A DNA stretch of 64,000 bases from Propionibacteriaceae bacterium (lineage in GTDB: Bacteria; Actinomycetota; Actinomycetes; Propionibacteriales; Propionibacteriaceae): NCBI GenBank assembly GCA_030532825.1, contig JAUNKK010000007.1, positions 1-64,000 of the forward strand, read 5' to 3'. Positions 54,017 through 63,131 of this stretch are shown piece after piece (within the stretch, counting starts at the first letter, position 1; each line of letters starts with the position of its first letter). Made by a program: the position numbers and the translations under genes. The notes beneath the pieces are model-generated. The model saw nothing but the letters and a program-made list of their open reading frames with translations. It was not told the origin of the DNA and did no database searches.

Positions 54017-55471
54017 CTATCCCTCCGATGCTGTGCCGCGGAAGTGCTTTTCGCGTTCCCGTACCTCCCTGGGGCCGAAATAGAACAGGCCCGACAGAAT
54101 CGCTGTGAGGAAGATCGCCAGCATCACGAAGAACAACGGCCAGATGCCTGTCAGATAGATGACCGGGATGGCCATGGCCGTGACCAGGCCACCGCCGAAG
54201 AACGGCTCGAAGATCAGCTGCTTGTAGCCAAAAGCCTCAAACGCGGGGGAGACGGCGTCGGGATCCGTGATGCGCATGAGGATGACCCCGGTGGCCGTGA
54301 CACCCATGGACTGGCCGAAGTCCCCAATGCCGCGTTCGAACCAGTACCTCCCGATCACCCTGGGGGTCAGCCACACGAACAGGAACACGTTAATCAGGAT
54401 TCCCCCAAGGGACAGCAGCAGGAACGCGCCCAGGTTCTGGCCGACAGCTTTGATAGACAAGGTGGCGATAGCCGAGATCACCAGGAAATCCAGCGCCCAG
54501 CCTTGGATGCGCAGCATCATCTGGGGGTCGATGAAGCGGGCCACCCCCATCGCCTTGGCGGCAAGCTGCAGAATCACCCCACCGAGCAGCGCCATCGGGA
54601 ACAGTGGCACATATGCGAAGATCTCCAACCGGGTGTTCTCGTCCAGCATGACGTGCGCGTAGGTCGCTTTCTCGATCCACCTCAGCGCCTCCAGGATCAC
54701 CCACCCGATGAGGATTGCGACCGCCATGATCGCCATATGCAGCGATAGCGGCTCCACCGAAGCAGGGCGGCTGGTCAGCTTGCCCGCCGGATAGTACTCG
54801 TCCTTACGGAAAAGCCCCTTCTGCTCTTCCACCGAGAGCTGGACATCGCCCTTCAAGATCTCGGTTTTCCCCGTGCGGACGCCCCAGTTAATCAGGGCGA
54901 TCCCCACCACGATGCCGCTGACGAGCCCGACCGTGGCCAGCCCCACAGCCAGATCGGCCCCCTCCTCGAACCCGAGGCTGACCATGACCTCGCGCATACC
55001 CGCGGCGGTACCGTGCCCGCCCTCGAAGGCCATCTCGATGAGGGCCCCCGTCATGGGAGACGCCGAGAACAGGGGAACCAGGATGAGGGCTGCGATCAAC
55101 AGGCCGACGACGTACTGGGACGAGGCGAAGGCGGTTCCTAGCGCCAGCTGTGGCCCCACCAGCTTGGCGGCTTGCTTGGGGCTGGGGATCTCCTGCCCTA
55201 GGAACATCGTCGCGAACACGACGCTGATGAGCAGCCCAGGCAGCGCCGACCAAGTGCTGACCATGGCTTCGGTGAACAACCCATTCTCGCCCCACGGCCC
55301 GTTGAAGCGCCCCAGAACCTGAGGCCCAAACAGCAGGAAGATGGTTCCGCCGATGATGGAACTGGGCAGGAACAGGCTTTGGACCCAGCGCACCTTAACC
55401 CGGATGACCTTGCCGAGGAGCAGGCCGGCGCCAAGGATCAACAGTGCAAAACCAACGGCCTGGGGACTCAT
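54017..55471 (-). CDS. Sodium/glutamate symporter family (GltS-like)
   Basis: 484 residues with about 12 membrane segments. GltS features: SIIGGTIFLLFGPQV near the N-terminus, GTAFASSQYVVGLLIA, MTGALIEMAFEGGHGTAAGM with the conserved GGHGTA motif, and GDFGQSMGVTATGVILMR in the second half, which mirrors it. The central loop (VEEQKGLFRKDEYYPAGK) is cytoplasmic. Imports glutamate or a related anion with Na+. Longer than E. coli GltS by about 80 residues. Monocistronic. Confidence 0.8.
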   Translation of the reverse strand: MSPQAVGFALLILGAGLLLGKVIRVKVRWVQSLFLPSSIIGGTIFLLFGPQVLGRFNGPWGENGLFTEAMVSTWSALPGLLISVVFATMFLGQEIPSPKQAAKLVGPQLALGTAFASSQYVVGLLIAALILVPLFSASPMTGALIEMAFEGGHGTAAGMREVMVSLGFEEGADLAVGLATVGLVSGIVVGIALINWGVRTGKTEILKGDVQLSVEEQKGLFRKDEYYPAGKLTSRPASVEPLSLHMAIMAVAILIGWVILEALRWIEKATYAHVMLDENTRLEIFAYVPLFPMALLGGVILQLAAKAMGVARFIDPQMMLRIQGWALDFLVISAIATLSIKAVGQNLGAFLLLSLGGILINVFLFVWLTPRVIGRYWFERGIGDFGQSMGVTATGVILMRITDPDAVSPAFEAFGYKQLIFEPFFGGGLVTAMAIPVIYLTGIWPLFFVMLAIFLTAILSGLFYFGPREVREREKHFRGTASEG

Positions 55472-55567
55472 GGCATCACCTCGTCACTCTAGGGAAGGAG
55501 CTTCACCTTAATATCTGGCGGGGTTCAGCGGCTAGTGCCCAAGGACCCAGCAGGCCGCCCCGGCAGG

Positions 55568-57095
55568 TCACTCCGAGACGCGCTGGGGGCCCCGCGGGAT
55601 CAGCACCCACGCTGTGATGGCCGAGGCAGCCAGTATCACGGCCGCAACCAGGGAGGTTAGTTGCATGCCCGAGGTGAAGGCGTGCCGGGCCAGGCCGGCG
55701 AGCTCCGCGTGCGCCGCGATGCTCTCGTCTAGCGTCCGCAGAGCGATCGCCAGGGATTCTTGGACGCGGTCCCCGAGCGCCAGGTCTAGCCCGTCGGGAA
55801 GCCCGAGGCTGGCCCGGTAGAACACGGTCTGCAGCGAGCCCAGTAGGGCGATGCCCATCGCAGTGCCCAGCTCGTAGGAGGTCTCCGAGATAGCCGACGC
55901 CGCGCCAGCGCGCTCCACCGGGGCGGCCGAGACGACGGCGTCGGTGGACAGAGTCATCGCTAGACCGATACCGAGTCCCATCAGGCTCACCCCCAGAATC
56001 AGCCAGTGATAGCCCGGCTGGGCCACCGCCGCGCCAAGCAGCCCCATGGCGATGGCGGCTAGGGCCAGGCCCGCGGCGATGGCGCGGCCCTGGCCAAGAC
56101 GCTTCACGATGGCCACAGCCACGAGGGCGACGAGGATCGCCATGAGCGTGGCGGGCAACTCCACCAGGCCAGCGGCTAGCGGGCTGAATCCGCGAACCAG
56201 CTGCAGGTACTGCGAGAAGAAGAACAGCAGACCCGCGAGCGCGAAGATAGACATGCCGTTGGCCAGCACCGCACCCGAAAAGGCGGGGATGCGGAACAAG
56301 GCGACATCGATCAGCGGGGTGGCAAGGTGGCGCTGGCGGCGCAGGAAGACCCAGCCCGCCAATAGCCCGATGAGCGCTGTGACCCCCACCGTCGCATCCA
56401 GGCCGTAGGAGGCCATGTGCTTGACGGCGTAGACGATGGGCACGATGGCCAGCACCGACAGGAGAGCGGAAAGTAGATCAATCCTGGCGGCCCCGGGACT
56501 CGGGGACGATGAGGAGACCCACGATGATGACCACGGCCATGACGGGCAGGTTGATGAGGAACACCGACCCCCACCAGAAGTGCTCCAGCAGCGCTCCGCC
56601 GACGAGCGGGCCGATAGCCGCCCCGCCGGTGGCGCCCGCGGACCAGATCGCGATGGCGCGGGTGCGCTGCATCGGGTCATGGAAGGAGTTGCGGAGGATC
56701 GACAGGGTAGACGGCATGATCGTGGCGCCGAAGACGCCGAGCGCGGCGCGGGCCGCGATGAGCACGCCCGGTGTCGAGGCAAAGGCGGCCAGCAACGAGG
56801 CCAAGCCGAAGCCGACAGAGCCGATGAGCAGCAGCCGACGGCGGCCGATGCGGTCGGCGAGGTTGCCCATCGTCACCAGTAGGCCCGCCAGCACGAAGGA
56901 ATAGATGTCACCAATCCACAGCAACTGCGTCGCCGTCGGGGCGAGGTCGGCCGTGAGGCGCGGCACCGCCAGCGACAGCACGGTCCCGTCGATGGCCAGC
57001 AACATCACCGCCCCAGTCAGCACCGCGATAATGCCCCACTGGCGAGCCGTGAGGGGTGTGGTGGCCGAGGGCGCTGTGGTCGTGTCAACGTGCAT
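55568..57095 (-). pseudogene. DHA2-family MFS drug exporter, frameshifted in a C4/G4 run
   Basis: The first part (ATG 57095) gives MHVDTT, then LTARQWGIIAVLTGAVMLLA, the DHA2 loop GNLADRIGRRRLLLIGS and ending VPESRGRQD-stop at about 56478. The continuation, one base on, starts ARIDLLSALLSVLAIVPIVY and runs through the 14-helix C-terminal half to 55568. Removing one G from the run at plus-strand 56491-56494 restores a 508-residue protein. It is therefore either a true frameshift or a homopolymer sequencing error. Divergent TetR gene and a perfect operator make it a typical self-contained efflux module. Confidence 0.85.
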
Positions 57096-57105
57096 GCTGC
57101 GATGG

Positions 57106-57125
57106 TACCGACCATATGGTCGGTA
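57106..57125. promoter_or_regulatory. TetR-type operator palindrome
   Basis: TACCGACCATATGGTCGGTA is a perfect 20-bp palindrome just upstream of the exporter start and 72 bp from the divergent TetR ATG. A second dyad, GGTCA-ATT-TGACC (57143-57155), lies between it and the regulator. These are the expected binding sites for the regulator at 57198. Confidence 0.8.
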
Positions 57126-57197
57126 AATCAAAACTCAAGGTTGGTCAATTTGACCGATTGGGTTGTTGTGCCGAGCAGTCGACGGTAGATTCGGGGG

Positions 57198-57779
57198 ATG
57201 AGCAGCAGCGGCACACCTCGGAGTCCGGAGAGGACCCGACGCGCGATCCTGGACGCAGCTGCCCGTCAGATGGCGCAGCACGGTCTGGCGGTGTCGCTGT
57301 CGAAGATCGCGGCTGCGGCAGGGGTATCCAAGGGTGGCCTGCTGCACCATTTCCCGTCGCGGGAGGACCTGATCCGTGCCCTCGGGAAGGACTGCATCGA
57401 GATGCTGCGCACGGAGGTGCAGGGGTTTGTCGACCTGTCGGAGAACCGGCCTGGCAAGATGCTGCGCGCCTATGTGCGGGCGCTGTGTGGGGGTTCACGG
57501 GCGGCGATGGTGTACTTCGCGGATTCCACCAACTGGTTCTCGCTGGTCGATATTCCCGAGATCAGGCAGACCATCGCCGAGAACGCCCGCTGGTGGGAGG
57601 AGCAGCTCCTCGCCGATGGTCTGGCCGTGGAGCGGGTCCAGCTGGTGCGCCGCGCAGCGGAGGGGGTTGCGGCGGCTCATATGTGCGGTGAGGCCGACGA
57701 CGGTGAGGTAGGTCGTCTGCGTGACCTATTGCTGGCCCTGACCGAGCAGTCGGTTCCGCTGCCGTTCCCCGCCTCCTAG
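57198..57779 (+). CDS. TetR family transcriptional regulator
   Basis: 193 residues. N-terminal HTH: RRAILDAAARQMAQHGLAV, LSKIAAAAGVSKGGLLHHFP, SREDLIRAL. The C-terminal ligand domain contains GGSRAAMVYFADSTNWFSLV, akin to TetR_C_37-type repressors of efflux pumps (a family name I recall, not checked). Divergent from the DHA2 exporter with the palindrome between; it probably represses both genes and releases upon binding a toxic compound. Confidence 0.9.
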   Translation: MSSSGTPRSPERTRRAILDAAARQMAQHGLAVSLSKIAAAAGVSKGGLLHHFPSREDLIRALGKDCIEMLRTEVQGFVDLSENRPGKMLRAYVRALCGGSRAAMVYFADSTNWFSLVDIPEIRQTIAENARWWEEQLLADGLAVERVQLVRRAAEGVAAAHMCGEADDGEVGRLRDLLLALTEQSVPLPFPAS

Positions 57780-57848
57780 AGCCGAAAAGTGTGAACTGCC
57801 CCCGAATTATGGTGGGCCCCGTACCCAACTCAACTTAAGGAGGGACCC

Positions 57849-58914
57849 GTGAAGAATTCGGTCAAGTTCTTACTTGCACTCATGTTTGTCGCCTCGTTCG
57901 GTCTGGTGGGTGGGCAGGATCGTGTCTGGGCGGTCGGTGAAGACCCAGCTGCGGCTCCAGGCGTTGAGGCGTTGGACCCAGTTTTCAGCCTGGCAGCGCT
58001 GCCCGACACGCAGGGGGGAGGCCAATGACCCGTCGGACCCCCGCTTCAGAAACCGCATGGAGTGGCTAGTCCAGAACAAGGACGCACTCGATCTGCGATA
58101 TGTACTCCATTCTGGGGATGTGACGAACTGGGGGTGGATTGAATCCTCCCAGTACACCGTCGCCTCTGACGCTTTCTCCGTGCTTGACGCTGCAGGCATC
58201 CCCTACGAGGCGGCCATCGGAAACCATGACACGCGCGCCGTCGGCTATAACGGCGACGCGGCGAACCCGGGACTAGGCCGAGCCGCCTATCAGGACCATC
58301 CCGACTGCCCGAAGGTCCTCGGCGCGGACCAGAGCGATTCCCGCCTCTTGGTGCGGCATACCGAGGAGTGGAACGGCACCTTCCCGGCTAGCCGGTTCAA
58401 GAATGTGGCTGGCACGTTTGAAACCGGTAAAAGCGACAACATGTACCAGACGTTCTCCGCAGGTGGCGTCGACTGGCTCGTGTTGACGCTGGAGCTGTAC
58501 CCCCGGGCCGAGGCAGTGGATTGGGCCAAACAGGTCGTCTCGTCCAACCCAAACCGCAAGGTGATTGTGGTGACCCACTCTTACCTCACCGGGGATCTGC
58601 AGATTGGGCAGAACGCGGAATATGGTTCGACGACCCCGCAGTATCTGTTCGACAATCTCATCAAGGTCTACCCGAACATAAAGATGGTCTTTTCGGGACA
58701 CACGGGTGAGTGGGGAACCCGCGTCGACAAGGGAAACCAGGGCAACACCATCGTTTCGTATCTGACTGCACTGCACTCGACTGACAACCCGCTACGAACC
58801 CTGGAGGTCAACACAGGCACTGGTCAGGTCACCACCAAGCTTGTGACGCCGAACAAGGGAACCAGCGAGCCTGACAACACCCCCGTGACGTTGTCATTCG
58901 TGAAACCCCAGTAG
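57849..58914 (+). pseudogene. Secreted calcineurin-like metallophosphoesterase, frameshifted in a G6 run
   Basis: Start GTG 57849 with AAGGAGGG upstream gives the signal peptide KNSVKFLLALMFVASFGLVG and SLAALPDTQGGGQ, then TGA. One base on, the frame EANDPSDPRFRNRMEWLVQN continues to 58914 with GDVTNWG, GNHDTRA, VVTHSYLTGD and FSGHTGEWG, the metal-binding motifs of calcineurin-type phosphoesterases. The shift is in G6 at 58013-58018; with G5 the gene reads straight as LPDTQGEANDPSD. So either real inactivation or a sequencing artefact. If intact, an exported Ca/Mn-type phosphoesterase of about 355 residues. Confidence 0.85.
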
Positions 58915-59139
58915 CTGCCGAGGAGCCGCTAGCAAGGTTTCGGGACTCCCGGTCCAATGGCATGCGGCAGCCCGCCCCAACGGCTGGATGCCCAGGGCGG
59001 GCCGCGGTATGCCTTGGAGTTGCGGCAGGGCACCGTCGGCGACGGCCCGGCTGTCCGGTGCCGTGTCAGTGGGCCGCATAACGGTCGCAACGAATGGGCG
59101 CGGCCTCGTTGTGGCGACTTTGGCTCCGGACGGGGCTGC

Positions 59140-59170
59140 TTGCGTTGGAGCGCGCTCAAAGGCATATCGT
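59140..59170 (+). promoter_or_regulatory. MerR-type promoter with dyad in 19-bp spacer
   Basis: TTGCGT (-35, 59140-59145) and TATCGT (-10, 59165-59170) are 19 bp apart, too long for normal use, and the spacer holds the dyad TTGGAGCGCGCTCAAA (59145-59160). This is the arrangement of promoters activated by MerR-class regulators. The ATG of the regulator is only 8 nt past the -10, suggesting a leaderless transcript. Confidence 0.65.
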
Positions 59171-59177
59171 CGATGAC

Positions 59178-59585
59178 ATGGAAGCCACCCCCATCATGCC
59201 GCTGGCGCTCTCGACGCAACAGGCGGCGGCCCGGCTGGGGGTGAGCGTCCACGCGATCCGCTATTACGAGCGGCTTGGCTTGGTCCGGGTGCCTAGGGAT
59301 GCGCGCGGCCATCGGGTGTACGACGACGCAGCCATCCGGCGGCTGACTTTCGTGAACCGGATGCGCGCCTCGGGCATGGGCATGGCGCAGTTGCGCCGCT
59401 ACATCGACCTGGTCGAGCAGGGCCCGGCCACCCGGCCTGAACGGCTGGCCGTCATGCTGCAACACCGCGAGACGATCCGTCGCCAGGTCGCGGAGTTCCA
59501 GGCGGCGCTTGAGGTGACGGAACACAAGATCAGTGCCTACGGCGGATCACTCGGTGAACCACGAGACGAAAAGGAGACCCAATGA
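59178..59585 (+). CDS. MerR family transcriptional regulator
   Basis: 135 residues from ATG 59178. Winged helix-turn-helix LSTQQAAARLGVSVHAIRYY then ERLGLVRVPRDARGHRVYD, RRLTFVNRMRASGMGMAQLR, and a dimerising helix ending LEVTEHKISAYGGSL. Lacks the cysteines of metal sensors, so it belongs with organic/redox-type sensors. Stop overlaps the start of the aldo-keto reductase (ATGA). Probably activates its own operon via the dyad upstream. Confidence 0.9.
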   Translation: MEATPIMPLALSTQQAAARLGVSVHAIRYYERLGLVRVPRDARGHRVYDDAAIRRLTFVNRMRASGMGMAQLRRYIDLVEQGPATRPERLAVMLQHRETIRRQVAEFQAALEVTEHKISAYGGSLGEPRDEKETQ

Positions 59586-60604
59586 GCACCACCCTGGCTC
59601 CCGGCCTGACCACATCCCCCATTGGATTTGGCTGCATGGCGCTCAGCCACGTGTACGGCGGCACTACCGACGACGCAGCCCGGCAGACGCTTGAAGAGTC
59701 GCTGGAGGCCGGTGTCACGTTCTTTGACACCGCCGACGTCTACGGTCAGCCGCGGCCCGGGGCCAGCGGGCCGGCAGGCACGAACGAAGAGATGCTGGCG
59801 CCGTTCGTCGCCCGGCACCGCGACCGGCTGCAGCTTGCGACAAAGTTCGGGATCACCGGGGCTATCGGCGTCGTGGACTCTTCCGAGCCCCGCACCAGCG
59901 GTCGGCCAGAGTACGTACATTCCGCGTGTGACGCGTCGCTGAGACGCCTCGGCGTCGATGTCATCGACCTTTACTATCAGCACCGGCCAGACCCCAGCGT
60001 CCCCGTCGAAGAGACCGTGGGGGCGATGGCTGAACTCGTCGCCGCCGGAAAGGTGCGTCATCTGGGGCTCAGCGAGGTCACCGCCGCGGAGTTGCGTCGC
60101 GCGCACGCCACGCACCCCATCGCCGCCGTGCAGAGTGAGTGGAGCTTGTGGTCGCGCGACGTCGAGCGGCAAGTGGTGCCCGCCTGCGCCGAATTGGGCG
60201 TCGGGTTCGTGCCCTACTCGCCGCTCGGGCGCGGATTCCTCACCGGCACCCTCACCAAGGAACAGGTCGGCGCCGACCTGCGGGGCAAGACTGTCCGGAT
60301 GGGGCAGGCCTGGGATGTGAACCAGCAGGCGCTTCAGGTGGTGACAGAGATCGCCGACGGGGTGGGCGCCACCAACGCACAGGTCGCGCTGGCCTGGCTA
60401 CTGGCCAAGGGGCGAGAGTTTGGGCTCCCGGTGGTGCCGATCCCGGGCTCCCGCCGGGCTGAGCGCATGCGCGAGAACCTCGGAGCACTCCAAGTGCAAC
60501 TCGACGCCGACGCCATGGCCCGGCTTGATGACGTGCCCGAATTCGTCCAAGGAGACCGAAACATCGTCGCCGACCCGGCCTGGATCAGCTCCGGCCGGGA
60601 GTGA
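59582..60604 (+). CDS. Aldo/keto reductase
   Basis: NADPH-dependent reduction of aldehydes or ketones. 340 residues. Tetrad: Asp and Tyr in FFDTADVYG, Lys in LQLATKFG, His in YYQHRPDPSVPVE. Other marks: GFGCMALSHVYGG, LRRLGVDVIDLY, KVRHLGLSEVTAAELRRAH, VQSEWSLWSRDVE, FVPYSPLGRGFLTG, VPIPGSRR. Closest in style to AKR13-type stress enzymes. AAAAGGAGA ribosome site. Co-transcribed with the MerR regulator, which suggests induction by a toxic electrophile. Confidence 0.95.
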   Translation: MSTTLAPGLTTSPIGFGCMALSHVYGGTTDDAARQTLEESLEAGVTFFDTADVYGQPRPGASGPAGTNEEMLAPFVARHRDRLQLATKFGITGAIGVVDSSEPRTSGRPEYVHSACDASLRRLGVDVIDLYYQHRPDPSVPVEETVGAMAELVAAGKVRHLGLSEVTAAELRRAHATHPIAAVQSEWSLWSRDVERQVVPACAELGVGFVPYSPLGRGFLTGTLTKEQVGADLRGKTVRMGQAWDVNQQALQVVTEIADGVGATNAQVALAWLLAKGREFGLPVVPIPGSRRAERMRENLGALQVQLDADAMARLDDVPEFVQGDRNIVADPAWISSGRE

Positions 60605-60623
60605 GTCGCCGCCCGCCCGTTGC

Positions 60624-62180
60624 CTACAGGGCCAGCGGGGTCACGGCCCCCGAAATCACCCGCGCCGTGCCGTAGGCCCCCAGCGCAAGGCCCTGCGCGC
60701 TCGGGTCGGTGAACGCCAGAAATGTGCCGGTCGGGGCGCCGTCATCGACGAAGACCTCCACGCTGGAACTGTCGATGTAGACGTGCAGCCGCACCTTCCC
60801 GTCGACCGGCTGGTAGGCGACTTCCCGGCGCAGCGCGAACATCGCCTGTCCGCCGTCGCGTCCCGGTACGGTGAGCAGACCACCGTCGGTGCGGTCTAGG
60901 TAAAACACCCCCGAACCGGGGATAACGCCCACGCGCACCTCCTGCAGCTTCCCGTTCACCTCACCCCGGCAAAGGCTGAGCCAGGCATCGCGGGCGCCCG
61001 AGACATCCAGCTCCAGGTCGATCTCGACGGTACGGGAGGTGCCCAGCGGCACCGTCCCGTCCGTGGCGGCGCGGCCGGTGATGTCTTCAGCCTTGCCGCG
61101 CAGCCCAGCTAGCTCCGGCACTGGCTGCTGCCGCAGCATCCGCACCCCGTCGCGAGTGGTCAGCCTCAGCTCCCGGGGCACGCTCATCTGGCCATGCCAG
61201 CCCTGAGTGGGCAGCGAATACGGGTACCGCCAGTTGCCCATCCACCCCAGCCAGACGCGACGGCCCGCCACCTTCTCAAAGCTCTGAGCTGCGTAGAAGT
61301 CCTGCCCGGCGTCGGTGAAGCGGACGCGGTCATCCTCGGGGAAGAACGTGGAGCCGTCGAAGTCGCCAATGAAGTACTGGGCCGTTGAACCCGCCGTCTC
61401 CTCGTTGTCGCCGATGGACATCGTCAGCACCCAGCGGGTCTCGCCCGTGGCGGCGTCGTCGAGGGGAAACAGGTCCGGGCATTCCCAGACGGCGGCGTGC
61501 GAGCCCCGCCCTTCGCCGAAGTCGCTGGCATGCTCCCAGGCGATGAGGTTGGGGGAGCGGAAGATAGCGATGCGGTCGCCCGTGGAAACCACCATCACCC
61601 ACGATGTGGTGGGTTCATGCCAGAACACCTTTGGGTCCCGGAAGTCTTTGCGGCCGCCATTCGGGATAACGGGGTTGCTGTCGTAGCGCTGCCATGAACG
61701 GCCCTGGTCCGTGCTGAATGCTATCGACTGGGCCTCCCCGCCCGCCGTGGAGGTGTAGATGGCCACCAGCCCACCGCCCGGCACCAGGCCCGAGGTGTTG
61801 GCACCGTCGTCGACGCAACTGCCGGACATCGCCAGGCCCAGGGCGTCGTGGTTGAGGGCAGTGCCCAGCGGTTCCCAATGCACCAGGTCTTTGGCGACGG
61901 CGTGCGCCCACGTGCCGTCCTGCTGGTGGAACAGGTGGTATTCGTCATCGAAGAAAATCAACCCGTTGGGATCGGCCAGGTTTCCTTGTGCTGGGCTGAA
62001 ATGGTAAACGGGACGGAAGGGGTCGGCGGCCGCAGGAACCCCAGTGCCCGTCGCGGTGGGCGCAGCAGGGCTGGGGGGATCCTGAGCCAGGGCAGGGAAA
62101 CAGCCGTTAAGGGCAATGCTCCCGGCAGTCGCCCCGGCACCTAAGAGGACCACACGACGGCCGTACTTTCCACTCATCAT
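60624..62180 (-). CDS. Secreted GH32 fructan/sucrose hydrolase (lipobox)
   Basis: 518 residues from ATG 62180. N-terminus YGRRVVLLGAGATAGSIALN then GC: twin Arg and a lipobox-like LNGC (Cys about 27), so secreted and possibly lipid-anchored. GH32 five-blade propeller motifs: NLADPNGLIFF (nucleophile Asp), FRDPKVFW (transition-state Asp), WECPDLFPLD (acid/base Glu), then a beta-sandwich module with VEVFVDDG. Hydrolyses terminal fructose residues of levan, inulin or sucrose. It may be the last gene of an operon with the two upstream genes (gap 10 bp). Confidence 0.93.
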   Translation of the reverse strand: MMSGKYGRRVVLLGAGATAGSIALNGCFPALAQDPPSPAAPTATGTGVPAAADPFRPVYHFSPAQGNLADPNGLIFFDDEYHLFHQQDGTWAHAVAKDLVHWEPLGTALNHDALGLAMSGSCVDDGANTSGLVPGGGLVAIYTSTAGGEAQSIAFSTDQGRSWQRYDSNPVIPNGGRKDFRDPKVFWHEPTTSWVMVVSTGDRIAIFRSPNLIAWEHASDFGEGRGSHAAVWECPDLFPLDDAATGETRWVLTMSIGDNEETAGSTAQYFIGDFDGSTFFPEDDRVRFTDAGQDFYAAQSFEKVAGRRVWLGWMGNWRYPYSLPTQGWHGQMSVPRELRLTTRDGVRMLRQQPVPELAGLRGKAEDITGRAATDGTVPLGTSRTVEIDLELDVSGARDAWLSLCRGEVNGKLQEVRVGVIPGSGVFYLDRTDGGLLTVPGRDGGQAMFALRREVAYQPVDGKVRLHVYIDSSSVEVFVDDGAPTGTFLAFTDPSAQGLALGAYGTARVISGAVTPLAL

Positions 62181-62190
62181 GGCCTTTTGT

Positions 62191-63081
62191 TTACCGCATG
62201 GCCCGGTCACTGGCTCGCGACGCCAACCGCTGCAGCACCCCGCGGTTCCGCTGCAGCAGCCGGGCCTGCAAGGCCCGCCCAAGGTTGCCCGGGAACCGAC
62301 GCTGCACATAGCGGACTGCATCATCAACATCAAGGCAGCGTGACGAGTTGCCCACCCGGACCCACAGTTCCGGGGAGCCGGATTTGCTGGGCCGCAGGTA
62401 CACGGGATCGCTCGACGGCGGGCACGTTACCCGGCACACCAAGCGTGCCTCGTCCCCCAGCTCGGCGAACTCCACCTTCGGCAGGGTCGCGGCCGACATG
62501 CCGAGCTTCGCCTGGAGGTGGTCGCGCAGCCACAACTCGAAGCGGTCGGTGTCGGGCTGCTTCAAGGTGGCCAGGTCGGCGTCCAGGCCGAGCGGGGTGC
62601 CCTCGTCGTCGACGCCGATCAGCAGCGTGCCGCCCGCCGCGTTGAGGAAGGCCGCCAGGGTCTTCGCGATCACCAACTCCATCTTGTCGTCGCGCTTGCC
62701 GGTATGCAGGTTCACCCGAGCCGTGGATTTGAACTCCACCTCGTCGGATTCCCCCGCCGCGAGCTGCTCCGCGATGGTTGGGGGATGCCGCAGCGCCTGC
62801 TGGGAAAGCAACACCGCCGATGTTGCCGCGATGACGACGGCATCCACTAGGAAGATCGCGCCCAGGGTGTTGAGGCGCCACAACTCCTGATTGGGCAGGA
62901 ACCAGCCGACCACTAGCGCGCCCAAACTCATGCCGAACAGCGACACCACCGCCATCGTCGGCCCGGAGACCAGCACCCGGCGACGCAGGATCCTGCGCAC
63001 CAACTCCCCGAACAGCCAAGCAATCACCAGCAAAATTGGCTGGATGAGGGCGAAAGACACGAGGCTCGGTGTGGCTCCCAT
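62191..63081 (-). CDS. Membrane protein with Schlafen AlbA_2 domain
   Basis: 296 residues. Three membrane segments (LVSFALIQPILLVIAWLFGE, TMAVVSLFGMSLGALVVGWF, LGAIFLVDAVVIAATSAVLL) precede an AlbA_2 domain: ESDEVEFKSTARVNLHTGKR, AKTLAAFLNAAGGTLLIGVD and EGTPLGLDADL. AlbA_2 domains of Schlafen-like proteins bind nucleic acids or ATP. The C-terminus ends Arg/Gln-rich (RALQARLLQRNRG). Membrane-tethering of AlbA_2 is unusual. Possibly co-transcribed with the GH32 gene. Confidence 0.8.
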   Translation of the reverse strand: MGATPSLVSFALIQPILLVIAWLFGELVRRILRRRVLVSGPTMAVVSLFGMSLGALVVGWFLPNQELWRLNTLGAIFLVDAVVIAATSAVLLSQQALRHPPTIAEQLAAGESDEVEFKSTARVNLHTGKRDDKMELVIAKTLAAFLNAAGGTLLIGVDDEGTPLGLDADLATLKQPDTDRFELWLRDHLQAKLGMSAATLPKVEFAELGDEARLVCRVTCPPSSDPVYLRPSKSGSPELWVRVGNSSRCLDVDDAVRYVQRRFPGNLGRALQARLLQRNRGVLQRLASRASDRAMR

Positions 63082-63131
63082 GGGGCTCCTGTCGGTGACG
63101 AGTAGTGCGTCGAAAGGCTACTGGATGGGCG

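Noticed and set aside
53990..54748. 252-residue plus-strand open frame
   Set aside because: Antisense to the GltS-like gene; His/Gln/Asp-rich shadow.
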